IMG/VR virus record: IMGVR_UViG_3300030333_007116
Location: 1-48,141 of that record
Origin: a virus
Strand: one strand, 5' to 3'
DNA: 48,141 nt
Position 1 is the first letter of the stretch. Each line of letters opens with the position of its first letter. Of the stretch, positions 1 to 6,300 are shown in pieces. The translations under genes and the position numbers were made by a program. A model generated the notes under the pieces. It was not told the origin of the DNA. It made no database searches and saw only the letters and a list, made by a program, of their open reading frames with translations.

Positions 1-96
1 CATGGGTATTTCAGGCCCAGGCGTCGATGCGATCATTGAGGAATGCACCACAGGGCTGAAAGCACACCTTGCGGCTGATGGTGCGCACACCGTCGT
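1..96. repeat. Exact terminal repeat, copy 1 (partner 45321-45416)
   Basis: These 96 bases are identical to 45321-45416. The first mismatch is at 97 (t here, a at 45417), after which 17 more bases match and the copies then diverge to related but clearly different sequence. This is the junction at which the phage genome appears to close on itself. Confidence 0.95.
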
Positions 97-124
97 TGAT
101 GCTGTGCCGCCAGCTCAAGAGTAA
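1..124 (+). CDS. C-terminal fragment of small virion or lysis-associated protein (copy B)
   Basis: The window opens inside this gene, so only the last 40 residues are present. They match the C-terminus of the complete 83-residue protein at 45193-45444: the first 96 bases are identical and the ending changes from PPAAE to PPAQE. Function is unknown. In the complete copy it sits between the tail fibre and the lysis genes and precedes the same coiled-coil protein, so it is either a minor structural protein or part of the lysis cassette. The ATG at position 2 is an internal Met, not a proven start. Confidence 0.7.
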   Translation, partial: MGISGPGVDAIIEECTTGLKAHLAADGAHTVVDAVPPAQE

Positions 125-129
125 TTGGG

Positions 130-435
130 ATGGACCCGGAGTCAGTCGCGTCAGGAGGGATCGTCGCCGCGATCGTCGTTGGAATGCGCCTCGCTGAAAG
201 ATTCTCTGATCGCAAATCTGCGAACGGGTCCAGTTCCAAAATCGATACGCGCATTGCGCTCGCAGAGCAGCAGCTTGTTGAGCTCAAAGAGGATATCGCC
301 AAGTTGACCGAAAAGGTCGTAGAGAACCTCAAGCTCACCTACGAGCTGCGCGAGAAACAGATTGTGCAAGACGCAGTGAACAAGGCGCTGAAGCACAAAG
401 GCAACGGACAACATGACCCTGGAGGCTCAGGATGA
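130..435 (+). CDS. Small membrane-anchored coiled-coil protein of the lysis cassette (copy B)
   Basis: 101 residues. A short hydrophobic N-terminal segment (about residues 9-21, GGIVAAIVVGM) is followed by a charged coiled-coil-like stretch (about 40-85) rich in Glu, Lys and Leu and a polar tail ending GGSG. It is a clear relative of the 99-residue protein at 45450-45749, with most of the core identical. It lies just before the holin-like gene and overlaps it by 4 bases (ATGA). The topology of N-terminal anchor plus coiled coil recalls inner-membrane spanins, but no lipoprotein partner is seen, so this is only a possibility. It could instead be a minor virion protein. Confidence 0.65.
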   Translation: MDPESVASGGIVAAIVVGMRLAERFSDRKSANGSSSKIDTRIALAEQQLVELKEDIAKLTEKVVENLKLTYELREKQIVQDAVNKALKHKGNGQHDPGGSG

Positions 436-674
436 TTGGGAAGACTAAGGGATGGCGAAGCAGCGAGTTTTTGGTCACCTGTGGTGCAATGATTATCGCG
501 TGTCTGGGGGTTTTGTTCGAAGGGCAAAACAACACGATTGTGACCGCCCTCTGCGGCCTCGCTGGAATCGTTGCCCCTGCAGCATATGCAACCAGTCGAG
601 CGATGGTGAAGAAAGCCTTGGTGCAGTCTGAAGCACTGACTGAGGTTGCAAAAAAAAAGCCCTCGGAGGACTGA
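432..674 (+). CDS. Holin-like two-segment membrane protein (copy B)
   Basis: 80 residues. Two hydrophobic segments (about 13-30 and 36-54) are separated by a short polar loop with GQNN. The N-terminus is basic (GKTKGWR) and the C-terminal tail charged (VAKKKPSED). Size, topology and position before an M15 endolysin fit a class II holin that permeabilises the inner membrane. The start overlaps the upstream stop (ATGA) behind a GGAGG. The 83-residue protein at 45751-46002 is the divergent copy. A run of nine A (650-658) lies near the 3' end. Holin function is inferred from topology and context only. Confidence 0.7.
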   Translation: MIGKTKGWRSSEFLVTCGAMIIACLGVLFEGQNNTIVTALCGLAGIVAPAAYATSRAMVKKALVQSEALTEVAKKKPSED

Positions 675-883
675 ACGTTGGCGAGTTATTCAAGCAAGGC
701 CGTCACGGCGCTGACCTCGGCCTACGTATTAGTGGCGTTGGCCGCGATGAAGTTCGCGCCGCGTTGGTTGGAGAAGTTGCTGGTCAAATCACTGACGGTC
801 TCGAGGGCTTCGCGAACGCCTCGGTACAACTCGATAAACAACTAAAATGGGCCGCGAACGCGGGCCTACGTTGGAGGTGGTGA
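671..883 (+). CDS. Overlapping conserved frame in lysis cassette, possible CTG start (copy B)
   Basis: In the -1 frame relative to the holin-like gene, an open frame runs from a CTG that contains the holin stop (CTGA) to TGA at 881-883, giving 71 residues. The product has a soluble, repeat-like character (GLRISGVGRDEVRA, ending AGLRWRW). The counterpart at 45999-46226 keeps the frame, the CTGA junction and the ending AGLRWRF, with about 54% identity over 59 residues by eye, higher than in the TTG/ATG frame it overlaps. No ATG, GTG or TTG start exists in this frame, so initiation would need CTG or ribosomal slippage. Whether it is translated is unproven. Confidence 0.4.
   Translation: MNVGELFKQGRHGADLGLRISGVGRDEVRAALVGEVAGQITDGLEGFANASVQLDKQLKWAANAGLRWRW
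678..845 (+). CDS. Small single-pass membrane protein, TTG start (copy B)
   Basis: 55 residues starting at TTG, with GGAGGA at 665-670, 7 bases upstream. One hydrophobic segment (about residues 10-27: TALTSAYVLVALAAM) is followed by KFAP and a basic, Ser-rich tail. The counterpart at 46003-46188 uses ATG at the equivalent place and shares YV, AL, AM and FAP and the tail RY.S, about 45% identity over 42 aligned residues by eye. It overlaps almost entirely with a second open frame (671-883). It may be an accessory lysis protein such as an antiholin or spanin component; no lipobox is visible. Confidence 0.55.
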   Translation: MASYSSKAVTALTSAYVLVALAAMKFAPRWLEKLLVKSLTVSRASRTPRYNSINN

Positions 884-951
884 TGCCCAAAGGTAAGGGA
901 ACATACGGGAGCAAGCGTGGACGTCCGCCAAAGAAGGGCAAGAAGAAGTGA
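883..951 (+). CDS. Lys/Arg-rich mini-protein, 22 residues (copy B)
   Basis: ATG at 883 overlaps the stop of the preceding frame (TGATG), with GGAGG at 873-877. The product MPKGKGTYGSKRGRPPKKGKK-type peptide is 22 residues and almost half Lys/Arg. It ends at 951, overlapping the GTG start of the M15 peptidase gene (GTGA). A longer Lys-rich version (36 residues, also starting MPKG) occupies the same place at 46226-46336, which supports it as a real gene. Function is unknown. A nucleic-acid-binding or membrane-active peptide is plausible from charge alone. Confidence 0.6.
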   Translation: MPKGKGTYGSKRGRPPKKGKKK

Positions 952-1391
952 GCTTTCCCGCTAAATGGTTTAAGGCCGATGAATTCGCCTGTACCTGTGG
1001 CTGTGGCGGCAAGAAAGTTCACCCAAAGCTTGTTGAGCTCCTTGATGCGATCCGAGAAGAGGTTGGCCAGCCGCTGACTGTGACCAGTAGCTTTAGATGC
1101 GAGGCAAGAAACACTGCTGTAGGCGGTGTGAAATCGTCTCAGCACCTGCCGCACAAAGGTCAGGCCTATGCGGCTGACATCACGTATTCCAAGCGTCACC
1201 TACGAGACAATCGTGAGAACCTCTTTAGGCTCTTTTGGCACGCCGAGAGGGCTGCTGAAAGGATGGGCCTTGTCGTAGGTCTTGGTTTGTATGAACCGCG
1301 CTCAGGAGGCTTCCTGCACGTTGACGTGAGGGGTGAGCGCAAGATGAAGGCTGCGAGGTGGCTTAAATGGTCCTGGCCGCGAATGCCCTAG
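948..1391 (+). CDS. M15-family peptidase endolysin (copy B)
   Basis: 147 residues, GTG start. It matches the VanY/peptidase M15_3 fold used as phage endolysin to cut peptide cross-links of peptidoglycan. Likely zinc ligands are His66 in SSQH, Asp77 in YAADI and His124 in LHVD, in the family order HxxxxxxxAAD...HxD. The N-terminus begins with a WFKADEFACTCG-type segment typical of this group. It is the last plus-strand gene of lysis cassette B; its stop overlaps by 4 bases the stop of the convergent minus-strand gene at 1388. The relative at 46333-46794 keeps the same three ligands. Confidence 0.88.
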   Translation: MSFPAKWFKADEFACTCGCGGKKVHPKLVELLDAIREEVGQPLTVTSSFRCEARNTAVGGVKSSQHLPHKGQAYAADITYSKRHLRDNRENLFRLFWHAERAAERMGLVVGLGLYEPRSGGFLHVDVRGERKMKAARWLKWSWPRMP

Positions 1392-1732
1392 CACTGTACT
1401 TTGTGTGCGACGGGCACTTCATATGTGCTCTCGTCTAAAGACTTAGCCCGATGAACAGCCTTTAGCCTTAGCTCCTCGAACACTTTTTTCTTTTCAGGGA
1501 TCTGCTCAGACAGCCAGGACGCCCTGATGAACGTCTCATCGTCAATAAGGTAGGCGGCACCGTCAAAAGCGGCCATTTTTAAAAAAGGGTCAGGCAGTTC
1601 TGCGTCTGCTGCGTAGAACAGGACGTCTTCGTCGTCCAATACAAAAATTGTTCTTTCAAATTCTCGCGGTGCTGGGTGACCCGTATCTGTAAAAACAGAC
1701 TCGTGAATTACCACTGGGATTAATTCTTTCAT
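1388..1732 (-). CDS. Hypothetical protein, 114 residues
   Basis: Not recognised. Taken from ATG at 1732, which overlaps the upstream stop (ATGA); the frame is open further upstream but that part lies inside the preceding gene. The product begins MKELIPVVIHESVF and is mildly acidic with alternating hydrophobic strands (FERTIFVLDDEDVLFYAA). It is the last gene of the long minus-strand early operon and runs tail-to-tail into the endolysin gene. No counterpart exists in the variant end at 46.8-47.5 kb. Confidence 0.6.
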   Translation of the reverse strand: MKELIPVVIHESVFTDTGHPAPREFERTIFVLDDEDVLFYAADAELPDPFLKMAAFDGAAYLIDDETFIRASWLSEQIPEKKKVFEELRLKAVHRAKSLDESTYEVPVAHKVQC

Positions 1733-1977
1733 TTCCGCTCTCGCATAAGCAGGCTGGCAAATTGCTTCAAGCCCTCTGTTGTCATCCACTTCTTGGCGCT
1801 TAGGTGCGCGACCCAATTTAATACCTTCTCTCGCGTGTCTGTGTCCTTAAGCGGGATGGCGTATTCGTAGCCGCCAAGCGTCGTTTGGATGTAGTTCTCG
1901 TCGATCTCCCAAACCTTCGGGTGTTGGACTGAAGGGACATCGCTTAATTTGACGAGCCTAAGTGGTTGTAGATCCAT
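1729..1977 (-). CDS. Hypothetical protein, 82 residues
   Basis: Not recognised. Small protein (MDLQPLRLVKLSDVP...) with a strand-rich N-terminal half and a helical, basic C-terminus. Its start lies within the end of the VRR-NUC gene (20-base overlap) and its stop overlaps the next start, so it is translationally coupled in the operon. No membrane segment or metal motif is visible. Absent from the variant end of the window. Confidence 0.6.
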   Translation of the reverse strand: MDLQPLRLVKLSDVPSVQHPKVWEIDENYIQTTLGGYEYAIPLKDTDTREKVLNWVAHLSAKKWMTTEGLKQFASLLMRERK

Positions 1978-2476
1978 TGCTGTCTTCTTTCTTAATGCTG
2001 TTAGGTTTAGGCGTGCCGATTTTAAAACCGCAATCCCTTAGAAATTGCTCTGCCTCATCAGCCCCGTAACAAATCTTGACTAGCCAACCGAAGCTCTCGA
2101 GTTTAGCGAGCCAGACTTTTTGCTCCATCGACACACGACTGCGCGCAGGCTTGGCGCGTTTAAGTTCAATAGCTACACCGCAAGCGCCGGGAAACCTTGG
2201 CGGCCGGTCGTGGATGATTAAATCAGGATACCCCTTGTGGCTGCCCATTTTTTTCATCCTCGCTCCGCTCACCGCTGACCTGGCTGCAATCCCCATTGGG
2301 CAGTGCTGAAAGGTCAATTTGGCTTTTCGCATAGCGATGACTAACCTTGACTGTTCTTGTTCTTCGGTCGGATGTGCGGACTTGACGCGTTTCTTCCGCT
2401 TCGCAGAGACGACTCGCTGGTTTTTTCGGAAGAACCGTTGTGTCGCGTTCAAGACTCTGTCGGAGTGACTCGCCAT
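1958..2476 (-). CDS. VRR-NUC domain nuclease (copy B)
   Basis: 172 residues. The C-terminal about 120 residues carry the VRR-NUC (PD-(D/E)XK-type) signature: EEQEQSRLV near the start, KGYPDLII, AIELKR, then a Q..WL..L...GW segment and CYGADEA. The N-terminus is strongly basic. Stand-alone VRR-NUC proteins are common in phages and probably act as structure-specific or Holliday-junction nucleases in replication or packaging. A divergent homologue lies at 47540-48028 in the same relation to the endolysin. It is preceded on its strand by a 160-base non-coding gap that could hold its promoter. Confidence 0.85.
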   Translation of the reverse strand: MASHSDRVLNATQRFFRKNQRVVSAKRKKRVKSAHPTEEQEQSRLVIAMRKAKLTFQHCPMGIAARSAVSGARMKKMGSHKGYPDLIIHDRPPRFPGACGVAIELKRAKPARSRVSMEQKVWLAKLESFGWLVKICYGADEAEQFLRDCGFKIGTPKPNSIKKEDSNGSTTT

Positions 2477-2636
2477 GCCAAAATGTTATCCTGTTGTGTT
2501 TCAATTTGGTATTCATATTTTTATTTAGATCTAGAGTTAACCCTCGCCGGGTCGCGCTGTGTCTCAGGAGGGTTTCCTTTCAAAGTTGCAGCACTAATTT
2601 GTGGTCACCCGACGAGGGGGTTCACTACCTGTAGAA
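2477..2636. promoter_or_regulatory. Intergenic gap with inverted repeats before the VRR-NUC gene
   Basis: 160 bases without a gene between the minus-strand DpdA-like gene and VRR-NUC, an unusually long gap for this tightly packed operon. An imperfect inverted repeat (CCTCGCCGGGT at 2542-2552, ACCCGACGAGG at 2607-2617) and a perfect short stem-loop CCTGTA-GAAT-TACAGG at 2628-2643, spanning the upstream stop codon, are visible. An AT-rich run (about 2505-2535) lies near the VRR-NUC start. A terminator or promoter is possible but no clear -35/-10 pair or U-tract was found. Confidence 0.3.
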
Positions 2637-3281
2637 TTACAGGTCGCGATTAAAAAGGTAGCCTTGGTCTAGTCCCCTTTGCATGCGTTTAAACATCTTG
2701 AGGTATCGACTAGCACCAGAACCATCGAAACTATCTGCACCCCATGAGCGGCAAAGGTCGAGCCGTCGTTGACTGTTAACTCGTCCGACGTGAAACCAGC
2801 AGCCACGTTCTTGAGCGAGCTCGCCCCATACAGCACCAGTCTTGAGCTTCCAGTCGGTGGTGCCTCCTAAAAAGATGCCGACTTTTGGACCTACGAGAGG
2901 ATACAGGTCGCCAGGCAGCATCCCGTCTTGCGCGGGAATGAGTACAGCATTTGAGTAAAACGGCAGAACATCTAGCCAAAAACAACTCACACGCAAGCTG
3001 CGCATACCGCATCCAACAAGATCTGGTGCAACAATCCAGTCTGGTTTGTGCTCTTGCTTTTCAGCCCACTTTAGCGCGTTAACAAAACGACGGGTGTTGA
3101 ACCGTTCGCCTCTGGTGTAGCAACCCCACGCACCGTTATCGAGCGCATAGTGTTGGAACCCCTCAGTGCGTAGGTCAGCGCCCGCTGTAACGAGCAGACG
3201 CCAACCTGCATTGCGCATCGCATCTAAATTAACCTTTGTTCCGGTTCTAGATGCGTATGGGTAAATGTCATAGTCAATCAA
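2637..3281 (-). CDS. DpdA-like 7-deazaguanine DNA transglycosylase (phage TGT paralogue)
   Basis: 214 residues, TTG start overlapping the QueD stop (TTGA). The pattern is that of a compact TGT/DpdA TIM-barrel enzyme: LDNGAW (Asp48), DWIVAPDLV (Asp87), IPAQDG (Gln118), FLGGT (Gly139-140), FHVGR and GADSFDGSGASR, in which Asp186 sits where the nucleophilic Asp of tRNA-guanine transglycosylases lies. Such phage enzymes exchange guanine in DNA for a 7-deazaguanine base. Its direct coupling to a QueD gene supports a DNA-modification role against host restriction. It is much shorter than bacterial TGT (about 375 residues) and lacks an obvious zinc cluster. Family assignment is from motif memory. 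Confidence 0.65.
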   Translation of the reverse strand: MIDYDIYPYASRTGTKVNLDAMRNAGWRLLVTAGADLRTEGFQHYALDNGAWGCYTRGERFNTRRFVNALKWAEKQEHKPDWIVAPDLVGCGMRSLRVSCFWLDVLPFYSNAVLIPAQDGMLPGDLYPLVGPKVGIFLGGTTDWKLKTGAVWGELAQERGCWFHVGRVNSQRRLDLCRSWGADSFDGSGASRYLKMFKRMQRGLDQGYLFNRDL

Positions 3282-3655
3282 CTGATCACCGTCGCCTCAG
3301 AGTCATCACTTTCGCAGACTGTGATTTGGATCCATGTGAGCTCAAAATCTGCAAGAGCTCTCGAAAACCGTTCATGGATCCATTGAGCTAAGATTTCAGT
3401 CGTTGGGTTTTCTAACCCTGCGACTGCGTTGAGACCACCTGCTTTATGATCAAGCATGGAATGTAGTGGTACCCAGATAGAATCTAAAACAGCCGTATCG
3501 ATGATAAAGCCCGTCTTCTCATCTACCGGCCCACATACCTCAACCCAAACGACGTAGTTGTGACCATGCTCATTTGCACACTTGTGATTAGCAGGGACTC
3601 CCGGCAACCAGTGCATTGCACTGAACCGTTTGAGCCTGCGACGAAGAGTCTTCAT
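3278..3655 (-). CDS. queD: 6-carboxy-tetrahydropterin synthase (QueD)
   Basis: 125 residues, the usual length for QueD/PTPS. Zinc ligands are visible as His15 (FSAMH) and His30/His32 (EHGHNY), with the catalytic Cys26 in CANEHGH. A GFIIDT strand, LDHKAG and NPTTEI (the PT.E substrate-binding motif) follow, and an acidic ES..SEA sits at the end. QueD converts dihydroneopterin triphosphate to carboxy-tetrahydropterin, the second step to preQ0, after GTP cyclohydrolase. The gene is coupled to the DpdA-like gene and to the upstream gene by ATGA. FolE, QueE and QueC are not seen in the window, so the host would have to supply them. Confidence 0.9.
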   Translation of the reverse strand: MKTLRRRLKRFSAMHWLPGVPANHKCANEHGHNYVVWVEVCGPVDEKTGFIIDTAVLDSIWVPLHSMLDHKAGGLNAVAGLENPTTEILAQWIHERFSRALADFELTWIQITVCESDDSEATVIS

Positions 3656-4065
3656 TCGTAGATCTCCCTAGCGAGAATGTCATAAACCTCATGCACGTAA
3701 CGCATTTGGTTAGTTTCAAGCTTTCGCTTTCCCTCCACTATAGGCTCAAGTGCTTCAGCCAGAGTCTCAAAATCCTCTCTGTCTATGTGGGCCATCTGCC
3801 GACTTTTAAGTTTCTCACCTTTCTTACTGCTGTACTTAGACCGCCACTCAGGCGGCAGGAGCTCATAGCGAATAAGAGCAACTATCAGTTTAGCTGTTAC
3901 AAGAATTTTGCCTACGCGAACCGGAGGCTCTTCCATGTCTTCCTCCCCGTAGCCGTCTGCTTCACTCAACACGTCGTAGTACTCGTCTGGGTACTCTGCG
4001 TACTGACTCTCGTGAAACTCGGCCCCGTCAGAGTCGTTACTATAAATGTCATCCCGACGACCCAT
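3652..4065 (-). CDS. Hypothetical protein with acidic N-terminus, 137 residues
   Basis: Not recognised. ATG at 4065 overlaps the upstream stop (TGATG); a GTG one codon earlier is an alternative. The first 50 residues are strongly acidic and Tyr-rich (DEYYDVLSEADGYGEED), possibly a DNA mimic or disordered tail. The remainder is helical and mixed-charge, ending RYVHEVYDILAREIYE. The C-terminal half could be a small helical regulatory domain. Coupled by ATGA to queD downstream. Confidence 0.55.
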   Translation of the reverse strand: MGRRDDIYSNDSDGAEFHESQYAEYPDEYYDVLSEADGYGEEDMEEPPVRVGKILVTAKLIVALIRYELLPPEWRSKYSSKKGEKLKSRQMAHIDREDFETLAEALEPIVEGKRKLETNQMRYVHEVYDILAREIYE

Positions 4066-4403
4066 CACATCGCAGCCAGCTCTAGTCGTAGGCGCTTGAT
4101 TTTAGCCAGCGTAGACTCTTCCTCGTTGTTGGCAGTAGCTGCCGCCTCAAGGAGTTTGTCACGGCACTGCTGCTCTTTGCCTTGCACCTGTTTAACTGCA
4201 GCTTCAGCGAGCTTGCTTGAGACATTGTAAGAATATGCTCCATTCGCTCCTGCTATGTTGGCTGCGGTCACATTCTGCTGACGGACACAGTACTGAATGT
4301 TTGCTCGTGTTTGGTGCATACGCTCCAATTTTTGCTCTTCTCGAGATAGCTCACGCTCAGTTTGTTCTTTGTTGTTTACCTTCTTGCGGCGAAACCAACT
4401 CAT
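4065..4403 (-). CDS. Hypothetical coiled-coil protein, 112 residues
   Basis: Begins MSWFRRKK and is almost wholly helical with long Glu/Gln/Lys/Arg-rich coiled-coil stretches (ERELSREEQKLERMHQ and the last 40 residues). A good AAAGGAG lies upstream of the ATG at 4403. The start overlaps the previous gene's stop (ATGA). No known domain recognised. Confidence 0.6.
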   Translation of the reverse strand: MSWFRRKKVNNKEQTERELSREEQKLERMHQTRANIQYCVRQQNVTAANIAGANGAYSYNVSSKLAEAAVKQVQGKEQQCRDKLLEAAATANNEEESTLAKIKRLRLELAAM

Positions 4404-4723
4404 GCTTGAGCTCCTTTCAATCTCTGACGACGAAACAATCGGTCGAACAGTGAGGGACGTCGAGCCTTCAGCGTCACGAGTCGTGCTTTAAAATGGTTGG
4501 TAAGTCGGCCGTGCGGACACGTCTGCATGCGAGCCTCTTTGAGTTGAGCGACAAGCTCACGGTATTGCTCGTAAGCAATAGCCAAGTCTTCGTCATCACG
4601 CTGGATGTTGCGTCCGCGTAAGTCACCTGCTGTTTCAGCAATGTCCTTGATCAGTCGTGCAAGACGCTGGTCAAAGTCTTGAAGTTCCTTACGGTCCTGC
4701 TTGCATTCTCGAATGGAGTTCAT
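4400..4723 (-). CDS. Hypothetical helical protein, 107 residues
   Basis: Start set at ATG 4723, behind GGAGG and overlapping the upstream stop (ATGA), rather than the longer open frame that begins inside the neighbour. Helical and rich in Arg/Glu/Gln (KDRKELQDFDQRLARLIKD), with a basic C-terminus (RRPSLFDRLFRRQRLKG). Its neighbour at 4065-4403 also starts with a basic FRRK stretch, but no clear homology is seen. Function unknown. Confidence 0.6.
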   Translation of the reverse strand: MNSIRECKQDRKELQDFDQRLARLIKDIAETAGDLRGRNIQRDDEDLAIAYEQYRELVAQLKEARMQTCPHGRLTNHFKARLVTLKARRPSLFDRLFRRQRLKGAQA

Positions 4724-5058
4724 TTGAGCACCTCCGAGATGATGATGGAATCGAGCGAGCTCCGGTCGACGGCATTGATTGGGCCGTGACACTCACCTTC
4801 CTCGCATGGGTTATCGCAGTCTCGCACCTCGTAAACGACTGGCTTGAAAAACAATGTTCCGCCGGTCGGTCGGTTTGTTTTTGCCAGTTGGCGACGCAGG
4901 TTGTTGAGCTCATCTGGTCCCACAGACTCGCGAATGTACGGCTTTGGTTCTGACCGAAACAGATTATCTGTCTGACGGTTTTTGTGCATCACCACTGCAA
5001 TGATGAGAGCACTGAAGACTAAGACGACGATAGCGCCGCTTCCTTTTTGTTCTTCCAT
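4720..5058 (-). CDS. Small membrane protein with one N-terminal segment, 112 residues
   Basis: A single hydrophobic segment (about residues 8-24: GAIVVLVFSALIIAVVM) follows a short charged N-terminus; the remaining 85 residues are polar. Two Cys-containing turns (DCDNPCEEGEC) could form disulphides if the C-terminus is periplasmic. The leader AAAAAAAGGAAGCAACC directly before the ATG contains the AAAGGAAGC sequence repeated ahead of the genes at 15-20 kb. Unknown role; superinfection exclusion would be one possibility but nothing specific shows it. Confidence 0.6.
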   Translation of the reverse strand: MEEQKGSGAIVVLVFSALIIAVVMHKNRQTDNLFRSEPKPYIRESVGPDELNNLRRQLAKTNRPTGGTLFFKPVVYEVRDCDNPCEEGECHGPINAVDRSSLDSIIISEVLK

Positions 5059-5084
5059 GGTTGCTTCCTTTTTTTACCTGTGGA

Positions 5085-6011
5085 TTACCGCTTGAAATGA
5101 ATCTCGCGGTCACTGTTACCGGCGTGTGCAATGACACACCCTATTTTTGAAAACACTTCGGCAAACCGCTCAGGGTGAGCGCCGAAATATGCGAACACCG
5201 TCCCGTGGGCTGGTGAATCGGTTTTGTTGTGTGGACCCCAGAACTTAATGCGACCCTGCACGAAGCAAAGTGAGCCGTCCCAGAGCTCGGCGAACCACTG
5301 AGTGTCTGTCGCATTGTTGATGCAGATAATCATTTCCTCGGTGGTGCCACGGTCGAACTCAGCCATGGCTTTCCTGATCCACTCTTGAATAACCTTACGG
5401 CCATACGGAGGGTTGAGGTAGACACGTCCAGGCCATGGTTCGTGCAACCCATTGCGGCCCTGAGCTACTGAGTAATAGACGTGGGCGTTAACCTTTGTGT
5501 TGGCTTCACTGCAGGACGCAGGGTCTAGGTCGATGTCACCCAGTACTTTTCTGACCAGGTCGATATACTTTTCTGGCGTGTACCAGTCGGCCGGTCCATC
5601 CATGCCAACAGTCGGTAGCTTACGCGCTACAACCTCGGCGACCTTGTCTTGGGTTACGTGGCCTTCCGACTCCTCAACGGCCTCAAGCCAAGCTTCCGCA
5701 CGGTCGTCTGGGTGGAGCTTTTTGAGGGGACGGGCCTGGCGCTCATTTTTCGGGAGCTCTTCAACCGCTGGGTTCGCTTTGAGTTTGCTGACAGTTTCTG
5801 CGGCCGACATGAGTCGGTGCGCATGTTGTCGCGTCCAACCCCAACGCTCTTTGCAATAGTCGTTAAAGTTTTCAAAGCCTTCTCGATAAAGCTTGTTTTC
5901 ATGGATCACCATTAGGGCTTGGCCAACCTCGACAAAGGTCTCAAAGCCGCGTTCAATTGTTTCTTCAAGCGCAGCCAAGCTAGTGCGTTCTGGAACAGTG
6001 AGGCTAGTCAA
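5085..6011 (-). CDS. Phage DNA N6-adenine methyltransferase
   Basis: 308 residues from a TTG at 6011, preceded by GGAG with 7-base spacing and overlapping the HNH stop; the longer frame upstream is in the shadow of that gene. The N-terminal part (about 20-80) is a helical domain often fused to these enzymes (LYREGFENFNDYCKERWGW). The C-terminal catalytic domain has WYTP (143-146), DLDPAS (161-166) and the catalytic NPPY (200-203), as in the phage DNA_N-6-Adenine_Mtase family. It transfers methyl from SAM to adenine N6, probably shielding phage DNA from restriction. Target sequence unknown. Confidence 0.85.
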   Translation of the reverse strand: MTSLTVPERTSLAALEETIERGFETFVEVGQALMVIHENKLYREGFENFNDYCKERWGWTRQHAHRLMSAAETVSKLKANPAVEELPKNERQARPLKKLHPDDRAEAWLEAVEESEGHVTQDKVAEVVARKLPTVGMDGPADWYTPEKYIDLVRKVLGDIDLDPASCSEANTKVNAHVYYSVAQGRNGLHEPWPGRVYLNPPYGRKVIQEWIRKAMAEFDRGTTEEMIICINNATDTQWFAELWDGSLCFVQGRIKFWGPHNKTDSPAHGTVFAYFGAHPERFAEVFSKIGCVIAHAGNSDREIHFKR

Positions 6012-6300
6012 TTCGATACTCCAGGTTAAATAGTTTGCAGTTTGTGGGATCACCATCGAGGTGAATGATGCGTGAGTGCTTGGGTCGTGGACCCAGGAAG
6101 GTTCGCAGTACGAGAGCTCGTACCTGTTGGGTCTTTTTTCCGTCGTGGTTACAGAGGGAGACGATGAGGACATCGGACGGGGCGTAACCCACTTTGAGAA
6201 TTTTCGGCTCGCGGCGTTTACGGTACGAACGAACACGTCCATGACTGCTGACCTCATAGTCCTCATATCCTTGAATTCTTTTCCATCGTTCACGGGTCAT
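6004..6300 (-). CDS. NUMOD4/HNH-type endonuclease
   Basis: 98 residues from ATG at 6300, overlapping the upstream stop (ATGA). An N-terminal NUMOD4-like motif (ERWKRIQGYEDYEVS followed by GRVRS) precedes an HNH-like core (IIHLDGDPTNCKLFNLEY). These are small site-specific homing-type nucleases. Here it is inserted cleanly between the exonuclease and the methyltransferase with coupled starts and stops, so it may be domesticated for packaging or modification rather than a free homing gene. The first Asn of the second half is retained; the last is in the N.FNLE segment. Confidence 0.75.
   Translation of the reverse strand: MTRERWKRIQGYEDYEVSSHGRVRSYRKRREPKILKVGYAPSDVLIVSLCNHDGKKTQQVRALVLRTFLGPRPKHSRIIHLDGDPTNCKLFNLEYRID

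Noticed and set aside
650-658. Nine-A slippery run near the end of the holin-like gene as a programmed frameshift
   Set aside because: The divergent copy at 45.96-45.98 kb lacks the run although the downstream frame is kept, so slippage is not a common mechanism; CTG reinitiation is preferred.
678-883. Rz/Rz1-type nested spanin pair
   Set aside because: The nested-frame layout is suggestive, but neither frame shows a lipobox Cys, which Rz1 requires.
5654-5902. Other open frames inside the adenine methyltransferase and elsewhere on the opposite strand
   Set aside because: They lie within genes with clear motifs, have no supporting ribosome site or domain, and look like shadows.
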